DNA of 64,000 nt from Trogon surrucura. Its lineage: Eukaryota; Chordata; Aves; Trogoniformes; Trogonidae. A program made the translations under genes and the position numbers. The DNA lies in NCBI GenBank assembly GCA_020746105.1, contig CM036622.1, positions 12,572,487 through 12,636,486 on the forward strand, written 5' to 3'. A model generated the notes under the pieces. It made no database searches. It was not told the DNA's origin and saw nothing but the letters and a program-made list of their open reading frames with translations. This document shows, in pieces, positions 1 to 12,471 of this stretch. Within the stretch, counting starts at the first letter, position 1. Each line of letters begins with the position of its first letter.

Positions 1-1065
1 ATTCTAACTATTTTGCATTTTTCAATGTCCTTGTTTAGTTGCAGTTGTCCTTGCTTCAAGTGTCAGTCTAGATGTTTTACTGAAATCATTATCAAGAGCT
101 TTTTCATTGAAGCTTTTTTCATCTGATGCCCAAACCCCATGTATGTCTGTCAGCGGGAGAGCAGCGCCTACACGTATCAACCATGTATGTGGGCTCCTAT
201 GACTTCCTCTGCTTATAAATAGAAAATTCTGACAAGCTCCTACCATTACCTTTTGGGTAAACAGCATGATTGGTTTACAAGTGTCGTCTGCTTTTGGTTA
301 GTATTTTGTTTAAAGTACTCCACATTAAAAAAAAAAGAAAAGGCAACTCTGGTTGCATTTCTCAAAGTTATCGTTTAGGTTGAGTTTGCAATAATCCTCT
401 CTGCAAGCGTTTACTGCCATAAGGAGCTTTTATGGTCCCTCTGCTCTGAAGAACGCAGCATTTGGTGCTTTGGTCAGCTCCCAAAGGAGCAGCCTAAAAA
501 TACCTCAAGAAAAACAAATTGCATTTGAGAATAAGGAGCCCTCGAAGATTCATTTTCAAACACTGTTTTGAAGAACACAATCTCCACACAACTTAGCTAT
601 TAATCCTAGTAACACAACATTGCAATTTACCCAGGGAATTCAAAATGAAAAACTGAAACAAGGCTTGCTTAGATAGTTCATGGATCAAATACTTGGAAGT
701 TCAATGCTTGTCAAAATCAAAATATTCAATTCCATCTTCTCTAACAAAAATGTATGCAGCATCTTTGAAAAAGACTTTATTTTTTTTGAGATATACTGAA
801 ATGAACATTGATTTGACTTAGGATCTCAGAGGAGATAGTTTTTGCATAAACTCCTCCACTCAGCAAGCTCAGCATCTCTCTGTTCTGATCTTCTACAGGC
901 ATTTAAAGTATTTATTAGGACATCAACAATAAAGTAACAATAACAAATTCATTTCTTACATTACTGTATTCTCACAACTGTGTAACTAGTGGACTTAAAC
1001 TTTCTACATACTTCATTTATAATCTTTAAGTATACCTGCAACACTATTATTACTCGTTAATCTGC

Positions 1066-1092
1066 TTTTTTTTTTTTAAAAAAAAAAAAAAA
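1066..1092. repeat. T12A15 palindrome
   Basis: Twelve T are followed directly by fifteen A. The perfect self-complementary part (T12A12) can form a hairpin in either strand. Similar T(n)A(n) blocks occur at 32914-32931 and 43520-43543. Confidence 0.9.
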
Positions 1093-1360
1093 GGTTGTTT
1101 GCAGGCCTTTAGTTCTTCAATGCCTGAACAAAGAATGTAAAAAAAATAAAAATAAATGCAAAGATTATGCTGTAAAAGTTGTACTAAATCATAGCTCATC
1201 TCTACTTCCCTCATACTGAACCATTCTGGTTACCTTAAGAGAAGTAAACTGAACTTGTTAATGCTGCATTCAAATGCACAGGAAATGACAGGGAGCAAAG
1301 CCAAGAACTGGAAGTTTATAGTTTTCCTCCTTTCTTCCTACTCAGCCATGTGATACATCC

Positions 1361-1410
1361 ATATATACACACACACACAACACACACATACATATGCGCA
1401 CACACACACA
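1361..1410. repeat. (CA)n microsatellite, interrupted
   Basis: An imperfect CA/TA tract beginning ATATATACACACACACACAA and ending in GCGCACACACACACAA. The alternating purine-pyrimidine pattern could adopt Z-DNA. It lies in the ANKRD28 intron just below the 1563-1633 exon and is likely length-polymorphic. Confidence 0.9.
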
Positions 1411-1562
1411 ACCTCAATAGGTTAAACAAAATGTTGCAGAAATGTTCTGCAGTTCCAAATGTCTGGAGTACTTTCACTTTGTAAAAAACCAAACAAAGAA
1501 CAGAAGGTAACTTGAGATGTCATATTTTAACACAAAGCATTCAAAAACAGAAGCAGGCATAC

Positions 1563-1633
1563 CTCACTACAAGATGCCACAGCCCTGTGTAAAGGAGTCA
1601 ACCATTTGCTGTCTTTGGCATTAACTCTAGCTC
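1563..1633 (-). CDS. ANKRD28: ANKRD28 internal coding exon (ankyrin repeats 1-2 junction)
   Basis: A 71-base exon read on the minus strand. The acceptor is ttgttacag at 1634-1642 and the donor GTGAG|gtatgc lies at 1562 and below. It takes the first base of a split glycine codon from the previous exon (phase 1) and ends in phase 0. The product reads (G)ARVNAKDSKWLTPLHRAV followed by ASCSE. This contains the loop residues of one ankyrin repeat and the TPLH signature opening the next. DSKW and ASCSE favour ANKRD28; my recollection of ANKRD44 has DNMW and ASRSE. The next exon should begin with the EAVQVLLKHS block, and it is not found between 1 and 1562. Confidence 0.95.
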
Positions 1634-1957
1634 CTGTAACAAAAAAATAAGAATAACATACATTTATAACGTATTTATGGAAAGACTTAAGTAATTACAA
1701 GTACAGAGACAGAACTATCAGAACTTATTCTAGGCTCATTAGTACAGCATGATGACAATAAGGGAAAGGAATCCTTTCTCCAGCTGAAGTCCATCTTCAG
1801 AGGAAATTCTATAATTCCTTAATAATAAAAGGAAAAAAGAATTTTGGCATTTTTTTTTTTCCCTGAAGGCAGCAACTGAACTACATTCTAACTTCCAGTG
1901 AACTTCAACAAACAAAAAACCTTAATGATTAAGCTTAATGATTTCATTTCTTACTGA

Positions 1958-2000
1958 TATACATACACACACGTGTATACACACACACATATATAATATA
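1958..2000. repeat. (CA)n/(TA)n microsatellite
   Basis: The tract ATACATACACACACGTGTAT, then ACACACACACATATATAATA, contains the palindromic core ACACGTGT. It lies in the intron between the 1563 and 12393 exons. Confidence 0.85.
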
Positions 2001-4860
2001 AGCTTATTTATTTCTCGAGTGTAAATTTAGCCATCTTTATTTGAAAATTGCTGAGATTTTACAGAGATTTTATAGCTTATGCAAAAAGTTACATTTCTGA
2101 AAAAACAGTTTGAAAATAGGGTTGGAAAAAGTTAGTAGAGCAATATAAGATACCACACAGTAACACTAATGCTACATGGTCAGAGCTTATTAACTTCTTA
2201 GGCTAAATGTAAGACTGTTAAGTCAGAACCAACTTTAGGTTTTTTCCCAGGAAAAGAGTAGAAAAGGATGGAAGGCCAGTAAGACACAAAATGTCAAACA
2301 GGCTGCTGGTCAGGATACTCAGCTGACAGGTATTTTGATCCAAGTCTTCCAGACCTGCACCAGCAGAGAAGTCTCTCCCATTCCAGCTGAGCAACCTCAC
2401 TCAGAAACTTAGCAGTCTGTACAGAATCACGGTTGTACACACCAAGCAAACCGAAGATTTGAAGTCAATTCTCCAAGTTATTCAGTTTATAGTCAATCTA
2501 TCTCTTTCAGGCTTAAGAACACAGCACGGAAGCTAATGCTGGATCCAAACTCTCACTTTGATCCTCGGCCTTCCAAGTGCCACACAGAGCCTGATGTATA
2601 ATCGCTGGCTACAGCTTCAGGGATTTCCTTCTTATCCAAATTTCAGAAGCTTTGGATGTCATGCTATTTTCCAAGTTCAAAAGTTCTTGAAAAGTAAGTT
2701 TGAAGGAATGGGAAGAAAGTCCAAGTCCATTTGAAGAAAACCCTCACAATCTAGCAAAAGTTTAACAGACCAAACATTACCATAAATACCTGCTTTTGTT
2801 CGTCACCATAAAGACCTAGTGTGCTGCACCATAGTCATCTACCATAATGTAATTTATCAAATTCTACCCAGAATTCACGCGAAAAAAAGAATTTGAGTAT
2901 TCTAAAAGTCACTAGAAATATCTAAGGATTTTTGAGAATCTTTCCCAAAAAACCCTGAATGATCAATAAGTGTGAATGTAACCAATGTATTTCAGATATA
3001 TGTGAAATTCTTGATTGTCTTCCAGGTTGTTAGCAACATCTTGTTTTTAGCAGATGAGACAAAAGTAAGAACTACAACAGTACTCCAGGTTCCACCTGAT
3101 TTCATATCTACAGCCAACAACCAAGGAATGAAGACTGTCAAAGTCTAACTGATCTCTGTTTCTGATTTTAGGATGCAAATGTGTTTGAAGTGTTTTTAAG
3201 TAATTGAGGGAGTTACTAGGGCAGTAATCACCATCTGGGTTTTCCTCAAGAGAATGGATTTGTAAGATTGGAGGTCAGGTCAGTTCTGCCAAAGTGATGA
3301 AGCCTGAGACAGGAGAAGCACCACATCCAGCAGAAAGGGAGAAATGCACGTTTCTACTCCAAGGAAGCAGCAACTACCTAAGCTCTAGCGAAAACGTGCT
3401 TATAGTCCAAGCCATCTCTACAGGTTTAGCGAAGTTGTTCACTGCCATTTCTGGTAGTTTAAACACACAGCCTAAAAATCAGCAGGAATAATTACAAAAA
3501 AGATACTGTACAAAATGTTTTCCCAGTGGCAAGTTAGTTAAACTTGCCAGGACTAAGGGAAAAGGAGATCTGAAAGTGTTTGCTGTTTCTGGTAAGAAAG
3601 AAAAGCAGCATTAGCCAAAGAAATGCCCAAGGAAACTCAAAGCGATATCTCACAGCAACATGGTCCTCTCAAAAGAACAACAGTACCTGTCCCCTACCTG
3701 TGACTGATCTCTTACCCAAAGAAGCAAGAAAGCCTAGGTCTAGGACCTTCCATAGTTACATTACTGTAATACGTAGGCATTAAAATAAGTTAACTTTTCA
3801 AATGCACAGAAAAATTGTAGATTCTCTGACAAAGTAAAAAAAAAAGTTGACTTTAGTCAGAAGATCTATATCTCTGATGGACCTACTTAAGAACGAACTA
3901 TCAAGCTTGGTTCCCCTCCCCCCAGTAAAAGACTCTTAAAGGAGTTCCAAAATTGTTAGATGACAAGACAGAGTTTTTAAGTAATAATCAGAGTAAATGT
4001 ACTACCAAAAAATGCGTATGTGTTATTAATGTGGGAATCAGGAAACATATAGCTCTAGGTACAGTGAAAAAAATAATATTTTAAATTAACACAGAGATAC
4101 TTTCCCCTTAATTTTTTCCAAGACATGCTGCCAAGAATGATTTAAATTCCATAACACAGCTTCTCTAAACAGTCTTGTATCTGAGGACATAATCCCCTCT
4201 AGGCTGTTCTTGACTCCCTAGCACATGATTTGGGGCAAACGTTCCTGTTCCTCCCTCCCCCTTCAGATGCTCTCCACGAGACATAAATCTCCCTCAAACC
4301 TATCATACTCCTAACAATGCAGCGGTGAGGAAGCTAACAGCCTTCATCCTCTGGGGTAAAGCCCTGCTCCAGGCTGTTGCAGAAAAAATATCTCATACCT
4401 TTGCTGAATATATTTTGCTTAAAGACAACTTGCTTCATAGTTTGCCTAAAGTCAGTTTGAACACATGTATGCATATAAATCACAGCACAACACTGCCAAT
4501 GCAATATTATCTCTGAGAAGCTCAACCTGCTGACGTGTTAACCAGGGCTTTTCTCACATTTCAAATGCCAGTTATGCAGCACTTTGCTCTTTCAAAGCAC
4601 AGCGAAACGTACCTCAATGTCCAATTTGTAATAATGAAAGTAGCCAAAAAAACCAAAAAAACCCACCACAGTGGATCCTCCAGACTTCAGATTTATTAAA
4701 ATTGTTCCAGTATTTCATTTGTTTAAAGTGAAATTTCTTTTATTTCAATTCTTCTAATGCCATAGAGCTTGCATGAAAAGTGTGTGGGGGCTTGCCAGAG
4801 ATATCAAATACCATAATGTTACAAAAATATCCATCATCTTTGTTTGAACTTAAGTATTAC

Positions 4861-5503
4861 ACAGAATCACAGAATGTCAGGGGCTGGAAGGGACCTCTGG
4901 AGATCATCTAATCCAACCCCCCTGCCAGAGGAGGATCACCCAGAGTAGGTCACACAGGAATGTGTCCAGGCAGGTTTCGAATTGTCTCCAGAGACGGAGA
5001 CTTCACAACCTCTATGAGCAGCCTGTGCCAGTGCTCTGTCATCCTCACAATGGAAAAGTTTTTCCTGATGCTTTTGTGGAACCTTCTGTGCTCCAGCTTG
5101 CAACCATTGCCCCTTGTCTTATCATTGGACACCACCCAGCAGAGCCTGGCTCCGTACTCCTGACATTCACCCTTGACATATTTATAAACATTAACGAGGT
5201 CACCCCTCAGCCTCCTCTTTTCCAAGCTAAAGAGACCCAGCTTCTTCAGCCTTTCCTCTTAAGGGAGATGTTCCACTCCCTTAATCATCTCTGTGGCTCT
5301 GTGCTGGACTCTCTCCAGCAGTTCCCTGTCCTTCTTGAACTGAGGGGCCCAGGACTTGACACAATATTCCAGATGGGGCCTCACCAGGGCAGAGTAGAGG
5401 GGGAGGAGAACCTCTCTCAACCTACTAGCCAACCCCTTCTAATACACCCCGGGATGCCACTGGCCTTCTTGGCCACGAGGGCACATTGCTGGTTCATGGT
5501 CAT
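4861..5503 (-). mobile_element. CR1 LINE 3' fragment
   Basis: On the minus strand this is the 3' end of a CR1 non-LTR retrotransposon. The terminal part at 4861-4930 reads on the plus strand acagaatcacagaatgtcag, then GGGCTGGAAGGGACCTCTGG, a typical CR1 tail. Upstream, degenerate frames give the end of ORF2: the [20 protein letters not shown] and [19 protein letters not shown] blocks after the reverse transcriptase. It is 5' truncated near 5503, has lost coding ability and shows no target duplication, as usual for CR1. The long plus-strand frame at 4962-5507 is only the antisense of this repeat. Confidence 0.93.
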
Positions 5504-8421
5504 TTGATTATGGAAATGATACTCCCCTAAAACTGCACCACCCAAACAAACCAGCTTCTCGGTGCACTAACCCAAAATATTAAACAAGATCTTCCCTTTC
5601 ATCATCAATTGTGCTAGAGCAGCCTAGTAAGTTCACACATCTGGACAAATACCAAAGCAGGATTTTTGTTCTTAAAAAAATGAGGAGGGTCAAGGGGAGG
5701 AGAAAAAAAAAAATACATATTTTTCTTCCCTCCTGCTCGAATCTTACATTTAATTTTGCAAAGTTGCATTCAAAAGATTGACAATCAGAAAGACCTGTTT
5801 TACTTAATAAATCTAGCACAGAAGCTACTGAAAAACTCAGTGATGCTTACTTTTAACAAATTTGCCAACTTGATACATGTGCTGATTTACAGAATGAGCC
5901 TCGAAGCTTTAATTACATCACTCCATATCCGGCATTTGCACATTTCAATGTGCTATTAGCCATCGATACCTGGACAGGGGTTTCTGCAACCCAGTTGCTA
6001 CTTCATTGGTCTCAATATTGTGACATTCGAATGAGAGTTAACATCTCTGCCACCTCTTGAAGAGCTGGGCAACAAATTACTGGGCAGAAAATGCTGCAAG
6101 GAGCGGACACAGGCCTCCTCCTTCATCCACAAGCGGCTCAGCACTATAAACAGCCGTGTCTCAGCACATCACCTCAGTGTTCCTCTCCTAAGAACTTCTA
6201 CTGTGACCCTCCTGCCAAACTACTCTGCACCAGAACTCGTCCTACTTGCAAACCTCCTCGGAAGACTCATGAATGCAGTGCCTGCATTACTTATGCGTCA
6301 CTAGTTGAAAATAGATTCAGAAAAGAAATACAACAGAGCTGACAAGACATTTTCAACTTCTCTCGCAGTACTGACTCAAGTACTGAATTGCCTTCCACTG
6401 TTCTGTTTGTAGGCTGTATTTTTAGACTGTCAAGGACGGTATTTTCCTTTGTTATTGTACAAGATGTGCTAGCGACTGAACAATATCATAATATAAGCAA
6501 ATAAAGCAAAAATGTTTTCATTCACATATGCAATACAGACATCTGATGTTCACTATTTGAAGCTCCAAAAATGTTTATTTAGGAGTAAAATATGGAAATG
6601 ATTGCATTTCAAAAAGCTAAAAAAAACTTTGTCTAAACAACTAGTATACTGAAATAATTTTAGGAATTATCTTTGCAGAAATTAGGAAGATCCCAAGCAT
6701 AAATCACTAAGAATAACCAGCAGTTCTACTGTAATTAGATTCTACTTAGTTATTTTCCTAAGGGCAATTACTAGCTTCAGAAGTTTTTCCTTTTTAAATT
6801 AACTACTTTTTATCTAGAGAAGTTGACCACGGAAGTACTTAAAGTGGCAAGAAGAAATTCTCAGAGTACACTGGGGAATGAAAACTTTTCCTTAGATAGA
6901 AATATATGTGAACATTCAAGAGGAGATACAGAAAATGTCTGTAAAGTAAAAGAAGATTTGAGAGATGAATTGGAGCAACCAGTAATAGAAAACTAGGGTA
7001 ATTTCCTTTTGATAACTTGGAAAATTATTGCTGCAAAAATAATAACATCTTACGGGGAGAAAGCATATTGCTATTTGTAAGTTAAGTGAATAGTAGAGGA
7101 TCTACAGAACAGTGGAAAAAATCTGAGAGGGACAGAACTGAAGTATCTTCTGACCAACCACAATGATGCCTCAACAACAGTTTTTGTTTTTATTGTCTAA
7201 TATTAAAAAAAAATCCACCTCCCCCCAAAAAAACAAAACAAACAAACCCCAGCAAAACACACACAGAGATACACTGGCCACAAAAGGGAGGAAAACCATA
7301 ATCCTGTCAAAGTCATCCTCCAGACCTTCGCTGCCTTATCAGTATAAGTCCATTTCCGTTCAGAATTTCATAGTTTCTGCTGCATCTTGGCCACCACCTC
7401 CTCAAGTTTTGGAGAGCAGCAACACGAGGTGCTTGGACTCCCAAGCTACTGAATGCTTCTACCTTCCGTAAGTCAGCTTCATTCTCTCTCCCAAAAAGAG
7501 CTCCTCTCTTCACAGCAACTGACTGCTACTGCTGCCAGGGGGGAAGTGAAGACAACTCGAAAAAGAAAACGACGGCCAACATCATTGTCAAAAGAAGAGG
7601 AAGCGGCCAAAAGATACAGCCAGTGTAAAAGGAGCCCCTGTGAAACGCCTTCGGTGTGTGGGTACATCTGCGATCCAAACAAAGGGAGCTTCATGCGGCT
7701 CCTATTTCTGCAGCGACAGCGTTTCGACAGCTGAGCTGTGCGACTGTCACTGCACGGACTTCTAATATTTGCATAGCTTCAGTTACGTGAAAAAAAAGCA
7801 GGTATAATGGACTAACATTGGAGGGTCTTTACTATCCTCCAAAATCTATTACTCTAATGATAGTTTTCCAGCATTGGCATGATTCTCACATTTTCCATCT
7901 GACCCAGAGGAAAGCACAACAAAAATTCATGGGCTGTCAAAACTTAATGAGATTGAGTTTGACCACACACTTGTGTGCACTCAGCTCCCTGCAGTGAAAA
8001 TTTCGTGTTAACCAAATATAAATGCGTTGTGTTGGTATTTAAGTATCAAAGCAATATAGTAACTAAATCTGTCCAAAAAAAAGAATAGCTAAATCAAACA
8101 TTTATTTTCCTGAAGTGTGTTGATTTCAGTGAAAGCAGTAATAGCCTGAGTGGTATCTTAAAGAAAACACATGAAAAAATGTTACTAATCAAAGGAACAC
8201 ATTCTGGGATCGTACTAATCTGTCCCGCTCCTCACATCTCATTTGACTCCAGAATAGACTCTGATGGCATTATAAAAAGTGTAGGTCAAACAGAAAGAAT
8301 GATTTTTATAAAGCAAGCAGCCTCTCCACAACAGGAACTTAACTGAAAGAAATGTTTGTGGGGTTTTTTTTAACCAGGACTTCTTGGAAAGAACAAAAAG
8401 TCTGACATTATTAAAATTTGA

Positions 8422-8459
8422 TAATTTTAATAATTTTACTTAATTTTAATAATTTTACT
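8422..8459. repeat. Exact tandem duplication, 19 bp x 2
   Basis: The unit TAATTTTAATAATTTTACT occurs at 8422-8440 and again, with no mismatch, at 8441-8459. It is a small, recent slippage-type duplication in the ANKRD28 intron. Confidence 0.95.
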
Positions 8460-8732
8460 TTTCTACTCCTCACTAGTTTGCCATCAAGTATTTACCCAAT
8501 TAAAGTCAGTGCAATTATGCGAAGCAGACATGTATCTGTGGACCAGGCCACAGAGTTGTTTGTATATCATAAAAATACAACTGTGATGGGTGTTAAGACT
8601 TCACAGTATGATACAAAAAAGAAAATGCTTCTAAAATTATCATTCTCCAGTGACTAAAACATAAACTTTTGTCCCATCATTCTGTATACCATAAACAACC
8701 ATCTTCGTGCCTCTTTTTTATTACCTGACAGG

Positions 8733-9025
8733 CAGTTGACGAGTGTTGGCCTCTTCTCCCTAGTGAACAGTGATAGGACAAGAGGGAACGGGTTCAAGTT
8801 GTGCCAGGGGAAGTTTAGATTGGATATTAGGAAAAATTTCTTCACCAAAAGGGTGGTGAAGCACTGGAAGGGGTTGCCAAAGGAGGTGGTGGAGTCACCA
8901 TCTCTGGACGTGTTTAAAAAACGGTTGGATGTGGCGCTTCAGGAGATGGTTTAGTGTTAGGGTGGTGTAGGGCTGTGGGTTGGACTTGATCTTAAAGGTC
9001 CTTTCCAACCTTTATGATTCTAGGA
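8733..9025 (+). mobile_element. CR1 LINE 3' fragment (short)
   Basis: A plus-strand CR1 tail of about 290 bases. It codes for the last ORF2 block ([20 protein letters not shown], then [20 protein letters not shown]) and ends in the usual untranslated tail: GGTTGGACTTGATCTTAAAG, then TTATGATTCTAG at 9014-9025. The open frame at 8736-8954 is a remnant of CR1 ORF2, not a host gene. Strongly 5' truncated. Confidence 0.93.
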
Positions 9026-12000
9026 TCCTTACCTAATGAATTAAGGAATGCCAACTGCTTATCTAGCTATGGTATAACAGGGACAGATGATTTGAATACT
9101 TATGACTTCTGCAGACCACAGTCATATGAGAATTTGCCGGCAAGACGTTCACCTCCTCAGGGGACAAGGTTATTAGTAAGTTCAGTGAAGCATTGTCTCA
9201 AGATAAAAACCCAAAAGGCATTTAAATGCCCAGCCCCAAATTGGAGTCACTGAAGCAATTTTCTCTGCTATTCAGATTCTGTATCCAAATCATCCCCTTC
9301 AGGTCCACTGCTCAGGTGAAAGACTACAAATAGGAGAGGTCACAGTGCAGCCTTGAGGTTTGGTGGGAAAAAATCTCAAGAATTCAAAAACTAAGCACGT
9401 ATGCTTACTTACTCCACAAAAGTCTGCAAGTATGCTGAATCAGCTCTATCTTCAAAATGTGCAAAACAGGTTCCTTAGGTCTATAGCAAAGTAATATGAA
9501 GACATTGTAATAGCTACGTATGATCCAAAATACTGGTTTGAAACCAACATGGATCTCCTGGAAGGGGATGCAAAAGGCATTCCAATCAAAAAATCCTGTA
9601 TCTAGCTAACATATGATACACACTTTAACTAAGAACAGAGAATAGTGATAAAGAATCAGGTAAGAACCACTCAGTAGTGGTAACATTAATACTGACTTCA
9701 TTAATTTTGAGGACCATTTTGAAGAAAGAACAAAAAAGTCAAGGCAAACAGACTTCATATGATAGTTTGCACAGCAAGAAAACTTTGAAGTGGTTCCTAA
9801 TAACATTCCAGCAAAATTACACTAGAGTACATTACGAGTTGCAAAGCCAAGCTTTCACAAGGTTAGAAATGCTAAGATGAAAGTAGTCTTACATTACTTA
9901 ACTCAATCCCTTGTGCAAATATATTACAAAAAATCCACATGCAAAATTTACTGCACAGAGGAGACTGTTGTTCAGAAATGTTATTTATTTAACAAACTAT
10001 TTTCTAAGCGTTCAAAAAGAGGTCTTGCAACACAGCAAACACTCTTCAAAACCTTGCTGTAGTAAGAGATGTTCTTTATCTGCTCCCGAATGCTCATCTA
10101 TTATGACAGAATGCAACATTATACATCTGTCTCAAAGGAGAGATTTCATTTCCAGCTGAAACACAATAGACAAAATTTCTGTATCTTTATGAAACGGAGA
10201 AGATAAATACACTTAACCTCTGTCCCCCATCTTCCAATTAAGAGAGTTAAAAGAAAAATCTTGGCTTGTGCTTTCTGAGACATCTAGACCTGATTTCTCA
10301 GCAAAGTAGCTGGTGCTGCACTTCAGATACAGCTGTGATTCCTCATGCTTCACAAACTACACAGATTTCAAATCCAGCATTCGGAAATGAGGAAAAGCAA
10401 ACTGGTGACTACTTTTTGAAGACTAGTTCAAGCTACTTGTCTAAAACCATAGCTTGCAACCAATATAAAGATTAATACTCAAGTACAGCACAGCCTTTGA
10501 AATTGCAGAACCTCAACACACAGACATCACTTTCTCATCCTGCAATTAATGCTCCTCTTCCTTCCCCTGCAAACGCATCAACAACTGGCATCTGTGCCTC
10601 CTTCACTGTGATTCATTCCCCATGCAGCCCCTCCGTGTGAAATCCACGAGGCTGTGCTTCTGCAGCAAGGCACAAACACGGAACTGAAGTTCCCAGCACA
10701 AGCACATGAGCACAGCAAGGTTAGACTGATACTACCTACATATTCCACAGCTTTCCAAGCTTCTGATTTTGCAGCCATTTAATGCATTGTTATGGGTATT
10801 TCCCTTCAGTAAATGTTATCTGAGACATTTCAGTATCTCTCAGTCTTAACTGAACAATCTGCAGGCACAGCTGTATCCCACAAGCTCTCCTCCACTCAAC
10901 AGCTCAATTTTGATTTGTACAGCCCTAATTCTTAGTTCTTCACCTCCCTCCTTTGTTCTCCAATTTTTCTTACGTCCAAATGTAAGATGCCCAAATGGCA
11001 TCTTTCCCTACTACCGCCCCCCAGTCAGGATCTTGTTTCATTAATATCTGAACTGGAATCTCTCTCCTTCCATAAGCCCTTTGCCCAAGGGGAGAATATT
11101 TTCTCCAGCTCCAATTCTGGTAACTGGACTTGGTTCACCCAAATCAGTCTGCAGCTTCAGTCCCACAAGTGGCTGACTACAGCTTTAGCAAGCTTATGAC
11201 ATGGTTAGGTGTTCTGGGTTTTTTGTTTGGTTTTGTTTTAATCACCGTGAAAAATCAAACAAAAAAAAATATCCTTGGCAAATCCGAGCTCCCTTTTTCA
11301 GACTAAAGGGGTCATTATATATTTCCAAGAGTTACCAGAACTTGTTTATTTTCCCGACAGGGAAAAAACAGCACCTTCCCAGCACAGGTGAACTCTTCTG
11401 AACAAATTATCGCTACAGAATATCTCCATAAGAAATACATATATAAAATATACAAAATATGATACTGATTAATTATACACATAAATAATTTTAAACAGAG
11501 AGTACATATAAATAATTAGATGATCATATCTTGCTAAATTATAACAAACTAAATTGTGACTGGTAATTTCAACTGAAAGTCTGAACGTGATTCCTACAGT
11601 CTTAAAAGTAATATTTCCTTAAAGCAAAATTTCTTATTAAAGGTTGTTGGTGGAGGTGGCAAAAGCCAGCTTCACACAGGTTATGGTGTGCTGTTAAGCA
11701 GGCTGAAGATTAAAGTAGTTCTGTGGGACTGTTTAAAGTTTTAATCTTTCTATTTAAGCCTAAAGCTCCATATCATTAATTCAGCCTCAAACTACCTGAT
11801 GGGTAGATTTGTCTAAGATCAAAGACAATCAATTCAGCATCTCAGTATCTCTGCTTTTTTCTTTGTGCAGATGGAAGCATACTGTTTTACAGAACTTGCA
11901 CTTGGTCTTAGTACAAATAAAAAGAAAAAAAGACAAAAGATTTCAAAATTTTCAGCTGATCCTAATTACATTCTGTGCATTTAAGTCAACAGTGAAAGAT

Positions 12001-12392
12001 ACTTAAGAATAACTTATCCAACTAAGATGCCACCTTCCATGTTCAACTTCAATTATTTTTTGAAGGCCATTTCAGAACCAAAGCAATGCTGCTAACATCT
12101 ACCTACAAGGTACACACTATTACTTCTTTAAACTAGAGTTAAACGTAAAGCTGACCAAGCTACAAATAAAAATAGCTGTAATTGAGAAACCTTTCTACAA
12201 AGGAGTATTTTAGAGCAGAACTACACAGTATTACAACAGCGGTAATTCTGGAAACCAAAATTTCAGTACAAACATCTTTAATTTCTAGTACAATAAATAT
12301 CTCAACAAAAGCTACACAGACTAAGATGTACATAAATATTTCTTTGGATGTGCATAGAGTTATTTTTTTCCATTAACAGGAACAGAACATAC

Positions 12393-12471
12393 CAGATAAA
12401 ATAAGTAGTTCAATAATTTCTGCATCTCCCAGATAGGCAGCAGCATGTAAAGGGGTCCTTTTCTCATTATC
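12393..12471 (-). CDS. ANKRD28: ANKRD28 internal coding exon (first ankyrin repeat)
   Basis: A 79-base exon on the minus strand. The acceptor is the pyrimidine-rich cccctcttaccacag, ending at 12472, and the donor is TATCTG|gtatgt. It opens in phase 0 and ends one base into a glycine codon, matching the phase-1 start of the exon at 1633-1563. The translation begins [20 protein letters not shown] and continues ELLILS, the first canonical ankyrin repeat (TPLHxAA at residues 6-12, then the second helix). Ankyrin repeats of this protein form the solenoid that docks PP6 and its SAPS subunits. No frame damage is seen. Confidence 0.96.

Larger units (their letters stand above)
1..1562 (-). other. ANKRD28: ANKRD28 intron, start of (continues outside)
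   Basis: It begins at the donor GTGAG|gtatgc at 1562. It holds a CA microsatellite and a T12A15 palindrome. The next expected exon (EAVQVLLKHSADVN) is not present, so it lies outside the window. Confidence 0.8.
1634..12392 (-). other. ANKRD28: ANKRD28 intron (10.8 kb)
   Basis: Donor TATCTG|gtatgt at 12392 and acceptor ttgttacag| at 1634. Contents seen: CR1 fragments at 4861-5503 and 8733-9025, CA/TA microsatellites, an exact 19-bp tandem duplication and a locally GC-richer stretch at about 7530-7740. That stretch carries open frames on both strands with no recognisable domain. No further exon, RNA gene or promoter is supported. Confidence 0.85.

Noticed and set aside
4962-5507. 181-codon plus-strand open frame, the longest apparent host-like frame in the first 30 kb
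   Set aside because: It is antisense to the CR1 3' fragment; the minus strand shows the ORF2 remnant and CR1 tail.
7453-7734. 93-codon plus frame with a KRKRR basic stretch in a GC-richer patch
   Set aside because: Basic run resembles a nuclear signal, but there is no domain and an equally open antisense frame; not enough to call a gene.
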